Of a stretch of 10,553 nucleotides of DNA, positions 1 through 6,083 are shown piece after piece. Both the position numbers and the translations under genes were made by a program. Position 1 is the first letter of the stretch; each line of letters starts with the position of its first letter. Source of the DNA: Bacilli bacterium (lineage in GTDB: Bacteria > Bacillota_I > Bacilli_A > RFN20 > CAG-826); NCBI GenBank assembly GCA_017619815.1, contig JAFZRR010000065.1:1-10553 (forward strand), given 5' to 3'. The notes under the pieces were generated by a model. The model searched no databases, had not been told where the DNA came from, and worked only from the letters and a program-made list of their open reading frames with translations.

Positions 1-1091
1 GCAGCAATAATTTCTTCTGGTGTGTTCTTTCCGTTGCAAATATATGTATTGGACATTCTTGAGGTTGGGCAATATTTATAGTTTTGTCTACGACAAGAAC
101 CATTGCCTTCTCTATTCATTCTTCTGCCGTTATAGTCATCAATCATGAAGTTAACTAATTTACCATTTTTGATGAGTAAACGCTTTTCACCTGGATTACC
201 TTCGTCATCGATATCGATTGAACCCCAAGCATTTGGAATTGTGCTATCATCGACTGCACTGACGATTGGAGAAGCAATCATGTCTCCTTCTTTGCCACTG
301 AAGCATGATAATCCTCTACTGACTGCGGAAGCTTCTAATGGGTGACCACAAGATTCGTGAAATAAGACACCGCCCCAGCCATTTCCGATAACAACTGGCA
401 TCTTTCCGCTTGGGCACTCTTTAGCGTCAAGCATTAATAATGCTGTCTTCGCGGCTTTTAAGGCTACTTCTCTTGGTTTTTTCACATTCTTGAAGTAGGA
501 AATGTCTGTTTGACATCCTGGTCCCTCAAAGGCTGTTTCGAAGCCATTTTGATTTGCGGCGACAATCATATATGCCATACGGCCGAATTCTGTATCGCGT
601 TTGAACCATTTTCCTTTGGAATTGAAAATAGCGACAAATCTATGAGAGTTAACAAAGCTACCAATGTATCTCACGATTCTTGGATCTTTTAATTCTTCAA
701 TCGCAGAGATACCTTCTCTCACTAAAGCGATCTTTTCTTCTCTAGAGACATTGTCATAACTGTTAATAACAGGGTTACGATTCTTGGCTCTAATCATATC
801 GAGTTTTTCAACAGTGATTTTTCTTTCACCTTTGAAAGATGAACGTAAAGATTGCGCTAAAGAGACTAATCCTTTTTTGGATAAGTCATTAGTGTAACCA
901 TATACGCATTGATTTTCTTTTAATAAACGTAAACCAACACCATTAGCAACATTAGATGTTGAGGTTTCGACTTTACCATTTTCAATACTTAATGAATAGG
1001 CATGAGAATCTTCATAGAAAATTTCTGCATAATCCGCACCTGTGGCAAGTGCTTCATTAAGAACTTCAATGGCTAATTTTTTACTAACCAT
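1..1091 (-). CDS. tldD: TldD family zinc metalloprotease, 3' end beyond window
   Basis: The gene reads leftwards from an ATG at 1091-1089 and is still open at base 1, so about 363 N-terminal residues are visible of a family usually about 450-480 long. The zinc-binding HExxxH motif is present as HESCGHPLE (H245, E246, H250). It is followed by the typical stretch GNGSCRRQNYKYCPTSRMSNTY and GKNTPEEII. The third metal ligand, a Cys near the C-terminus in this family, would lie outside the window. TldD works with TldE/PmbA as a heterodimeric cytoplasmic protease that degrades unfolded or leader peptides; in some systems it matures microcins. A tldE/pmbA partner would be expected next, off the left edge. 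A near-perfect Shine-Dalgarno AAGGAGGA (1104-1097) sits five bases before the ATG and fixes the start. The gene is divergent from guaD. The family call is secure. Confidence 0.95.
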   Translation of the reverse strand, partial: MVSKKLAIEVLNEALATGADYAEIFYEDSHAYSLSIENGKVETSTSNVANGVGLRLLKENQCVYGYTNDLSKKGLVSLAQSLRSSFKGERKITVEKLDMIRAKNRNPVINSYDNVSREEKIALVREGISAIEELKDPRIVRYIGSFVNSHRFVAIFNSKGKWFKRDTEFGRMAYMIVAANQNGFETAFEGPGCQTDISYFKNVKKPREVALKAAKTALLMLDAKECPSGKMPVVIGNGWGGVLFHESCGHPLEASAVSRGLSCFSGKEGDMIASPIVSAVDDSTIPNAWGSIDIDDEGNPGEKRLLIKNGKLVNFMIDDYNGRRMNREGNGSCRRQNYKYCPTSRMSNTYICNGKNTPEEIIA

Positions 1092-1123
1092 ATATGTCCT
1101 CCTTTATACGAAATAGTGAGAGA

Positions 1124-1155
1124 ATTATAACATAATTGTTTGTTATTTATATCAA
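1124..1155 (-). promoter_or_regulatory. possible promoter of tldD
   Basis: On the minus strand a perfect TATAAT lies at 1129-1124, about 20 bases upstream of the Shine-Dalgarno site. A TTGATA hexamer (five of six to the -35 consensus) lies at 1155-1150. The spacing of 20 bases is longer than optimal; an alternative -10, TATGTT at 1134-1129, would give 15. The -10 element is convincing, the pairing is not. Confidence 0.4.
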
Positions 1156-1204
1156 AATGCTCAAAAATTTACCGAATTAACGTAAACTAACTGCGAATTT
1201 CCAT

Positions 1205-1210
1205 TATAAT
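1205..1210 (+). promoter_or_regulatory. -10 element of guanine deaminase promoter
   Basis: A perfect TATAAT ends 20 bases before the guaD ATG, so transcription would start near 1217, right at the weak Shine-Dalgarno sequence AGAGGT (1218-1223). The leader would therefore be very short. No good -35 hexamer is seen at the usual distance (GTAAAC at 1182-1187 matches poorly), and there is no TG extension. Confidence 0.4.
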
Positions 1211-1230
1211 TATTCGTAGAGGTAACCCTT

Positions 1231-1686
1231 ATGAACAAATATATGCGTATGGCTATTAACGAGGCCAGAAAAGGTATTAGAGCAGGACATGGTGGTCCTT
1301 TTGGTGCGGTCATTGTTAAAGATGGCGAAGTTATCGGAAAAGGTCATAATCAAGTTCTCAAAAATAACGATCCAACCTGTCATGGTGAAATGATGGCCAT
1401 CCATAAAGCTTGTAAGAAACTTGGAACATTTGATTTAAGTGGTTGTGAATTATACACAACAGGCGAACCATGCCCAATGTGCATGTCCGCGATTCTCTGG
1501 GCGAATATTGAGAAAGTATATTACGGATGTAATATTATGGATACCGAAGAAATCGGATTCAGAGACGCAAAGTTCTATCAAATGCAACAACCTGGTGAAA
1601 GAGAAAAACTTGTTATTGAATTAGATAGAAAAGGCTGTCTGAAACTATACAAGGAATACATGAATCTAAATCATAAGCTTTATTAA
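1231..1686 (+). CDS. guaD: guanine deaminase (CDA-fold nucleobase deaminase)
   Basis: This 151-residue cytidine-deaminase-fold enzyme probably converts guanine to xanthine and ammonia in the cytoplasm. The zinc site is complete: H51 and E53 in CHGE (most relatives have HAE) and C81/C84 in EPCPMC. The N-terminal GGPFGAVIVKDGEVIGKGHN and NDPTCHGEMMAIHKACKKLGTFDL closely follow Bacillus subtilis GuaD, which is about 156 residues long. The C-terminal part (YGCNIMDTEEIGFRDAKFY) also matches the GuaD form rather than tRNA adenosine deaminase TadA. The ATG at 1231 follows AGAGGT at seven bases' spacing. The gene stands alone, divergent from tldD and closed by a terminator. Guanine deaminase feeds xanthine to xanthine dehydrogenase, whose type of genes appear from 9050 on. 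Substrate preference (guanine versus other purines or cytosine) cannot be proven from sequence. Confidence 0.88.
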   Translation: MNKYMRMAINEARKGIRAGHGGPFGAVIVKDGEVIGKGHNQVLKNNDPTCHGEMMAIHKACKKLGTFDLSGCELYTTGEPCPMCMSAILWANIEKVYYGCNIMDTEEIGFRDAKFYQMQQPGEREKLVIELDRKGCLKLYKEYMNLNHKLY

Positions 1687-1690
1687 AATA

Positions 1691-1718
1691 AAAGACTGGA
1701 GAAATCCAGTTTTCTTTT
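1691..1718 (+). terminator. intrinsic terminator after guaD
   Basis: The stem ACTGGA (1695-1700) pairs with TCCAGT (1705-1710) around a GAAA loop. It is extended by a G.T pair and AAA/TTT, and followed by a T-rich run (TTTCTTTT to 1718). It lies five bases after the guaD stop and ends only 14 bases before the next ATG. Confidence 0.8.
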
Positions 1719-1725
1719 AGATAAT
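1697..1725 (+). promoter_or_regulatory. possible promoter of the LRAT-like gene, overlapping the terminator
   Basis: GATAAT (1720-1725) is a good -10 candidate, and TGGAGA (1697-1702, four of six to the -35 consensus) lies exactly 17 bases upstream, inside the terminator hairpin. Transcription would then begin around 1732-1733, at the A of the ATG, giving a leaderless message. This is inferred from spacing only. Confidence 0.3.
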
Positions 1726-1732
1726 ATTATTC

Positions 1733-2212
1733 ATGAGTTGGAAGAAAAGATTAAAACCTCAAGCAGGTGACATATTAAGAGTCCATCGTAAAACTGGATA
1801 TTACCATTACGGTATTGCAGTGAGTAAAGACCGTGTGGTTCATTTCACCGCGGGTGATGAAGACCTTTCTAAAAACAATAAAGATATGAAAATAATTGAA
1901 TCATCTTTAGATAGATTCTTATTAGGTGGAGTTTTACAAATTGAATCACCATACAAAGCTTCTTATGATCCAGAAGTTGTTGTGGAAAGAGCGAGAAGTT
2001 ATGTTGGCTCTTCAAAATTCAATGGCAAATACTATAACTTCATTACAAATAACTGCGAGCACTTTGCGAACCTCATTTACTATGGCGATAAGGTATCAAA
2101 ACAAGTGAAAGTGGGTACCGCAGTTGTGGCCACAATCGTTGGTGGCGCATTAGGTGTGGGCGCTATTGTGGCGACAGCTAAAAAATCGAATAAAAAATCA
2201 AAAAAGAAATAA
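1733..2212 (+). CDS. LRAT/PLAAT-like NlpC/P60-superfamily acyltransferase with C-terminal membrane anchor
   Basis: This 159-residue protein has a lecithin:retinol acyltransferase-type domain (residues about 8-120). The start GDILRVHRKTGYYHYGIAV carries H25, and VVHFTAG carries H37. The spacing of 12 is the same as that of the two active-site histidines of eukaryotic PLAAT (H-REV107) enzymes. The catalytic cysteine is C108 in NNCEHFANLIYYG. Residues 127-149 form a glycine/valine-rich membrane segment, followed by a lysine-rich tail, so the domain is probably anchored on the cytoplasmic face. The family forms thioester intermediates and acts on acyl lipids or, in other branches, on peptides; the bacterial substrate is unknown. 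An in-frame TAG at 1718-1720 leaves ATG 1733 as the only plausible start, yet no Shine-Dalgarno sequence precedes it. Neighbouring genes do not reveal its role. Confidence 0.85.
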   Translation: MSWKKRLKPQAGDILRVHRKTGYYHYGIAVSKDRVVHFTAGDEDLSKNNKDMKIIESSLDRFLLGGVLQIESPYKASYDPEVVVERARSYVGSSKFNGKYYNFITNNCEHFANLIYYGDKVSKQVKVGTAVVATIVGGALGVGAIVATAKKSNKKSKKK

Positions 2213-2229
2213 TTTTTTCAAGTCGTTTA

Positions 2230-2247
2230 AAAAATATAAATATTTTT
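2230..2247 (+). terminator. weak AT-only hairpin after the LRAT-like gene
   Basis: AAAAATA (2230-2236) and TATTTTT (2241-2247) can pair around TAAA, 17 bases after the stop. The stem has no G-C pair, so it would be a poor terminator. I list it because no better one is visible before gdhA. Confidence 0.2.
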
Positions 2248-2252
2248 CTCAT

Positions 2253-2281
2253 TTGAAAACATTTCCTATAAATGATAATGT
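2253..2281 (+). promoter_or_regulatory. possible promoter of the gdhA-serA operon
   Basis: TTGAAA (2253-2258) is a good -35 candidate. GATAAT (2274-2279, spacer 15) or TAATGT (2276-2281, spacer 17) could serve as the -10. Transcription from here would give a leader of about 95 bases before gdhA. Confidence 0.4.
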
Positions 2282-2382
2282 AGAAATTACATTATGGCTT
2301 ATTACTATATTTGTTTGCATTGATTTCTCTATGAGGGGGAATTTTTTTATTTTTTCTCTAGAGAAGCAGAGGAGGAAAATAA
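2282..2382 (+). promoter_or_regulatory. gdhA leader with palindrome and strong ribosome binding site
   Basis: The leader is pyrimidine-rich with long T runs (2341-2355) just after GAGGGGGAA. It includes a perfect 12-base palindrome TTCTCTAGAGAA (2354-2365) directly before the strong Shine-Dalgarno AGAGGAGG (2368-2375), seven bases from the ATG. The GAGGGGG segment can pair only weakly (CTC/GAG plus G.T pairs) with TTTCTC before it, so an attenuator is possible but unconvincing. I recognise no known riboswitch. Confidence 0.35.
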
Positions 2383-3729
2383 ATGTACAAGAGTAATTAC
2401 CTAAATAATCTTTTAGCGGATGTGAAAGCTAGATACTCAAATGAACCTGAGTTTTTAGCTGCTGTTGAAGAGTTTTTAGACTCTATGGATTTTTTAGTTG
2501 AAAAAGATCCAAAAATTGAACAATACTCAATCCTCGAAAGATTAGTTGTACCAGAAAGAATCATCGAATTCCGTGTCCCATGGGTTGATGATGCTGGCAA
2601 AATCCAAGTTAACACTGGCTATCGTGTCCAATTTAACTCTGCGATTGGACCTTATAAAGGTGGCATGAGATTTGATAAATCAGTCAATCTCTCAATTCTC
2701 AAATTCTTAGGATTTGAACAAACATTTAAAAATAGCCTTACCGGTTTACCAATGGGTGGCGGTAAAGGTGGCTCTGACTTCAACCCACGCGGAAAGAGCG
2801 ACGGTGAAGTTATGAGATTCTGTCAGTCATTTATGACTGAATTCTATCGTCACATCGGACCTAACACAGACGTTCCTGCTGGTGACTTAGGTTTCGGTGC
2901 TCGTGAAATTGGCTACATGTTCGGTCAATACAAGAGAATCGTTGACGAATGGTCTGGTGTATTCACTGGTAAGAATTTCTCTTACGGTGGTTCCTTAGGC
3001 CGTCCAGAAGCAACAGGTTATGGACTTTGTTACTTCGCTGAAGAAATGTTAAGAACATATTTCAATACCGATTTTAAAGGCAAGAAAGTCATTATTTCTG
3101 GTTCCGGAAAAGTCGGCTCCATGGCGCTTAAGAAAGCAATTGAGCTTGGCGCAACAGTCGTTGGTATGAGTGACATTAATGGTTATGTCGCTGATCCAAA
3201 AGGCTTAAATTCCGAAGAAATCATTGAATTAGCTAAAGCTAAAGGTGAATTCGTTAAAGACTACGTCGCAAAACATCCAGATGTCCAACACAGCGATTGT
3301 TCCAGAGATTTATGGAACGTTCCATGTGACATCGCAATGCCATGCGCAACACAAGGCGAAATCAATTTAGAAAACGCCAAACAACTCAAAAAGAATGGTT
3401 GCTATATGCTCGCAGAAGGCGCGAATATGCCATGCGACTTAGAAGCCATTAGATTCTTCAATGAAAATGAAGTCTTATTCTCACCCGGTAAAGCTAGTAA
3501 CGCCGGTGGTGTTGCTGTCTCCGGTTTAGAAATGAGCCAAAACGCAATGCACTTATCATGGACATTTGAAGAAGTCGATGAAAGACTAAAAGGCATTATG
3601 AAAAACATCTTCAAACAATGCCACGAAACCGCTGTCAAATTTGGACAACCAAGAAACTTAGCTTTAGGTGCTAATATCGCAGGTTTCCTTAAGGTTTACG
3701 ATGCGATGCTCGCACAAGGTGTTTGCTAG
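2383..3729 (+). CDS. gdhA: glutamate dehydrogenase, hexameric 50-kDa type (probably NADP-specific)
   Basis: The enzyme interconverts 2-oxoglutarate plus ammonium and glutamate. At 448 residues it matches the small hexameric family (E. coli 447), and key residues fall at the same numbers as in E. coli: K92 in PYKGGMRF, K128 in PMGGGKGGSDF, D168 in PAGDLGFG. The Rossmann domain has GSGKVG (240-245) where GxGNVA is usual. The following strand ends in MSDINGY (S263-D264), like the SD of NADP-dependent enzymes and unlike the SGPDG of the NAD-dependent Clostridium symbiosum enzyme. This favours NADP but is not proof. AGRAGGG AGG-type Shine-Dalgarno AGAGGAGG supports the ATG at 2383. It is the first gene of a run with DUF1015, serC and serA; GdhA would resupply the glutamate that SerC consumes. 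The stop is two bases before the next ATG. Confidence 0.95.
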   Translation: MYKSNYLNNLLADVKARYSNEPEFLAAVEEFLDSMDFLVEKDPKIEQYSILERLVVPERIIEFRVPWVDDAGKIQVNTGYRVQFNSAIGPYKGGMRFDKSVNLSILKFLGFEQTFKNSLTGLPMGGGKGGSDFNPRGKSDGEVMRFCQSFMTEFYRHIGPNTDVPAGDLGFGAREIGYMFGQYKRIVDEWSGVFTGKNFSYGGSLGRPEATGYGLCYFAEEMLRTYFNTDFKGKKVIISGSGKVGSMALKKAIELGATVVGMSDINGYVADPKGLNSEEIIELAKAKGEFVKDYVAKHPDVQHSDCSRDLWNVPCDIAMPCATQGEINLENAKQLKKNGCYMLAEGANMPCDLEAIRFFNENEVLFSPGKASNAGGVAVSGLEMSQNAMHLSWTFEEVDERLKGIMKNIFKQCHETAVKFGQPRNLALGANIAGFLKVYDAMLAQGVC

Positions 3730-3731
3730 TA

Positions 3732-4949
3732 ATGGATAAAAGAATAGTGGTTGCTCCTCATATCCTACTTCCGCGCAAAGGAACGGATATGACAAAGTAT
3801 GCCGTTATTGCTTGTGATCAGTTCACTAGTCAGGTCGAATATTGGAACGATTTGAAGAGTTTAATTGGTGACAACTTATCTACTTTCCACATGATTTATC
3901 CAGAAGCTTATTTGGATAGCACAAATCAAAGTGAATATATTCAAAATATAAATCAAACAATTGATTCTTATCTAAAAGATAATTTACTCGTCGATATGGG
4001 TGAATGTTTTGTCCTTGTCGAAAGAATTACGGACTATGGAATTAGAAGATTAGGATTAGTGTTATCTATCGATTTAGAAGAATACTCATACGAACGTGGA
4101 GTCCCTTGTTCCATTAAAGCAAGTGAAGCCACAATTGTCGAGAGAATTCCTCCAAGATTAAAAATCAGAAAAGACGCACCTATCGAACTGCCTCATACAT
4201 TGCTCTTATTCGATGATAAAGAAAAATCAATTATTGAAAAGCTTTACGATTATCGTAAAGAACTTGATTTATTGTATGATTTCGAACTCAACCAAAAGGG
4301 TGGCCACATCCGTGGTTATTTAGTAAAGAATACTGATCAAGTTATTAAACAATTTAATGATTTATATAAGAAGAATAATAATGGCTTGATGTTCATTGTT
4401 GGTGATGGCAATCACTCATTAGCGACAGCGAAAGCTCACTGGGAAAACATTAAGAAAAACCTCAGTAAAGAAGAACAGGAAAATCATCCTGCGAGATTCG
4501 CTCTTGTGGAAGCCAATAATGTCTATGATGATGGTATTATTTTTGAACCAATTCACCGCATTATTTTTAATGCAAATAACTTTGCTGAAGAACTTAATAA
4601 AGCATGCACTGGAAATGCTCAATTAGCCTATATTTACAGTAAAAATGAAGGTAAAAAGGCCTTAAAAACCACAAATAGTGCGGCAGAAACTTATCAAATC
4701 ATTCAAAAGACAATTGATGAAAATTTAAAGAAAAACCCTGATATGAAAGTCGACTTCATCCACGACGAATCATCAGTGTTAGAGATTGCAGATAAGAATC
4801 CAAATTCTCTTGCAATCGTGATGCCTGCATTAGGCAAAAGCGACATCTTCGAATTTGTCGCTAAAGACATGGTGTTACCAAGAAAGAGTTTCTCGATGGG
4901 TCACGCCAGTGAAAAAAGATATTATCTCGAAGCAAAGAAAATTGCTTAG
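3732..4949 (+). CDS. DUF1015 family protein of the serine operon
   Basis: This 405-residue soluble protein belongs to the DUF1015 (COG4198) family, whose function I do not know to be established. Typical family features are the N-terminal VVAPHILLP...YAVIACDQFTSQVEYW, the central VGDGNHSLATAKAHWE (residues 223-238), NHPARFALVEANNVYDDGIIFEPIHR, and the C-terminal KSFSMGHASEKRYYLE. Clostridial relatives are commonly found beside serA and serC, as here. The GDGNHSLA segment resembles the D-G-H-H-R-x-A motif of ParB/Srx-fold free serine kinases, so a role in phosphoserine chemistry is a reasonable guess, no more. The ATG at 3732 is preferred over an in-frame TTG at 3723 because AAGGTG (3716-3721) is ten bases from the ATG but only one from the TTG. 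With a two-base gap to the gdhA stop, translational coupling is likely. Confidence 0.88.
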   Translation: MDKRIVVAPHILLPRKGTDMTKYAVIACDQFTSQVEYWNDLKSLIGDNLSTFHMIYPEAYLDSTNQSEYIQNINQTIDSYLKDNLLVDMGECFVLVERITDYGIRRLGLVLSIDLEEYSYERGVPCSIKASEATIVERIPPRLKIRKDAPIELPHTLLLFDDKEKSIIEKLYDYRKELDLLYDFELNQKGGHIRGYLVKNTDQVIKQFNDLYKKNNNGLMFIVGDGNHSLATAKAHWENIKKNLSKEEQENHPARFALVEANNVYDDGIIFEPIHRIIFNANNFAEELNKACTGNAQLAYIYSKNEGKKALKTTNSAAETYQIIQKTIDENLKKNPDMKVDFIHDESSVLEIADKNPNSLAIVMPALGKSDIFEFVAKDMVLPRKSFSMGHASEKRYYLEAKKIA

Positions 4950-4985
4950 AGAACAATAAAAATAATTAGAAAGGAGTTATCCTAC

Positions 4986-6074
4986 ATGAAAGGAAACAGA
5001 ATTTATAATTTCTCTGCTGGACCAGCTATGTTACCAGAAGAAGTTTTGGAACAAGTAGCGGCAGAAATGCTTGATAAAGATGGATCAGGCATGTCGGTCA
5101 TGGAAATGAGCCACCGTTCAAAGGTTTATCAAAACATTATTGATACCGCGGAAGCTGATTTGAGAAAACTTATTGGTATCCCAGACAATTACAAAGTCTT
5201 ATTCTTACAAGGCGGTGCCACATTAGCGTTCTCAATGATCCCAATGAACTTTGCAACAAATGGTAAAGTTGACATTATCAACACAGGCGTTTGGACAAAG
5301 AAAGTTATTAAGGATACAAAATTATACGCGGATGTTAATATCGTTGCCTCCTCTGAAGAAGATGGATTCAGATACATCCCAGATGTTAAGGGATTAAAAT
5401 TCCGTCCTGATGCAGACTATGTCTACATCTGTGACAACAACACAATTTACGGTTCAAAATATAAAGAATATCCAGACACAGGTGACATTCCACTCGTTTG
5501 TGATATGTCTTCATGTTTCTTAAGTGAACCAATCGATGTTAAGAAATTCGGTTTAATCTATGCTGGCGCTCAAAAGAACGTCGGTCCTGCTGGTGTCACA
5601 ATTGTCATCATCAGAGAAGACTTATTAGCCAGAGCACCAAGAGTGCCACTTCCAGCATATTTAGACTATAGAATCCACGCTGAAAATGGTTCTATGTATA
5701 ACACCCCACCAACCTTCGCAATTTATGTGTGTGGTTTAGTCTTTAAATGGTTATTAAAGACAGGTGGCCTCGAAGCAAGAGCCAAGATTAATGAAGAAAA
5801 AGCCAAAATCTTATATGACTATTTAGATCAAAGCAAACTCTTCAAACCATACGTTAATAAAGAATCTCGTTCATTGATGAACGTTACATTCAGAACACCA
5901 ACAGATGAAATGGATGCTGCATTCTTAGAAGGCGCAAAGAAATATCGTTTCACCAACTTAAAGGGTCATAGATCTACAGGTGGTTTACGTGCTTCTATCT
6001 ATAACGCTATGCCAATCGATGGTGTTAAAGCTTTAGTGGCTTATATGAAAGAATTCGAAGAAGCCCACAAATAG
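4986..6074 (+). CDS. serC: phosphoserine aminotransferase
   Basis: SerC transfers the amino group of glutamate to 3-phosphohydroxypyruvate, giving O-phosphoserine and 2-oxoglutarate, in the cytoplasm with pyridoxal phosphate. The 362-residue length is standard. The start is the family signature YNFSAGPAMLPEEVLEQ, followed by GMSVMEMSHRSKVY and FLQGGATLAFSMIPMN, which contact cofactor and substrate. The PLP lysine is K197 in AGAQKNVGPAGV. The C-terminal KGHRSTGGLRASIYNAMP provides the phosphate-binding arginine region. A strong Shine-Dalgarno GAAAGGAG (4969-4976) precedes the ATG at nine bases. It lies 36 bases after the DUF1015 gene and nine before serA, in the same operon as gdhA, which can recycle its 2-oxoglutarate. 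Confidence 0.97.
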   Translation: MKGNRIYNFSAGPAMLPEEVLEQVAAEMLDKDGSGMSVMEMSHRSKVYQNIIDTAEADLRKLIGIPDNYKVLFLQGGATLAFSMIPMNFATNGKVDIINTGVWTKKVIKDTKLYADVNIVASSEEDGFRYIPDVKGLKFRPDADYVYICDNNTIYGSKYKEYPDTGDIPLVCDMSSCFLSEPIDVKKFGLIYAGAQKNVGPAGVTIVIIREDLLARAPRVPLPAYLDYRIHAENGSMYNTPPTFAIYVCGLVFKWLLKTGGLEARAKINEEKAKILYDYLDQSKLFKPYVNKESRSLMNVTFRTPTDEMDAAFLEGAKKYRFTNLKGHRSTGGLRASIYNAMPIDGVKALVAYMKEFEEAHK

Positions 6075-6083
6075 GTATTGTTT

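Noticed and set aside
2154..2396. 80-codon open frame after the LRAT-like gene
   Set aside because: It starts inside the LRAT-like gene, continues through promoter and leader DNA, has no ribosome site and a low-complexity AT-driven composition.
3723..3731. TTG start three codons upstream for the DUF1015 gene
   Set aside because: It overlaps the gdhA stop and lies one base after the only Shine-Dalgarno-like sequence; ATG 3732 has workable spacing.
6078..6083. TTG start two codons upstream for serA
   Set aside because: ATG 6084 begins the conserved MKVFCLN start and is better spaced from TAGGTA.
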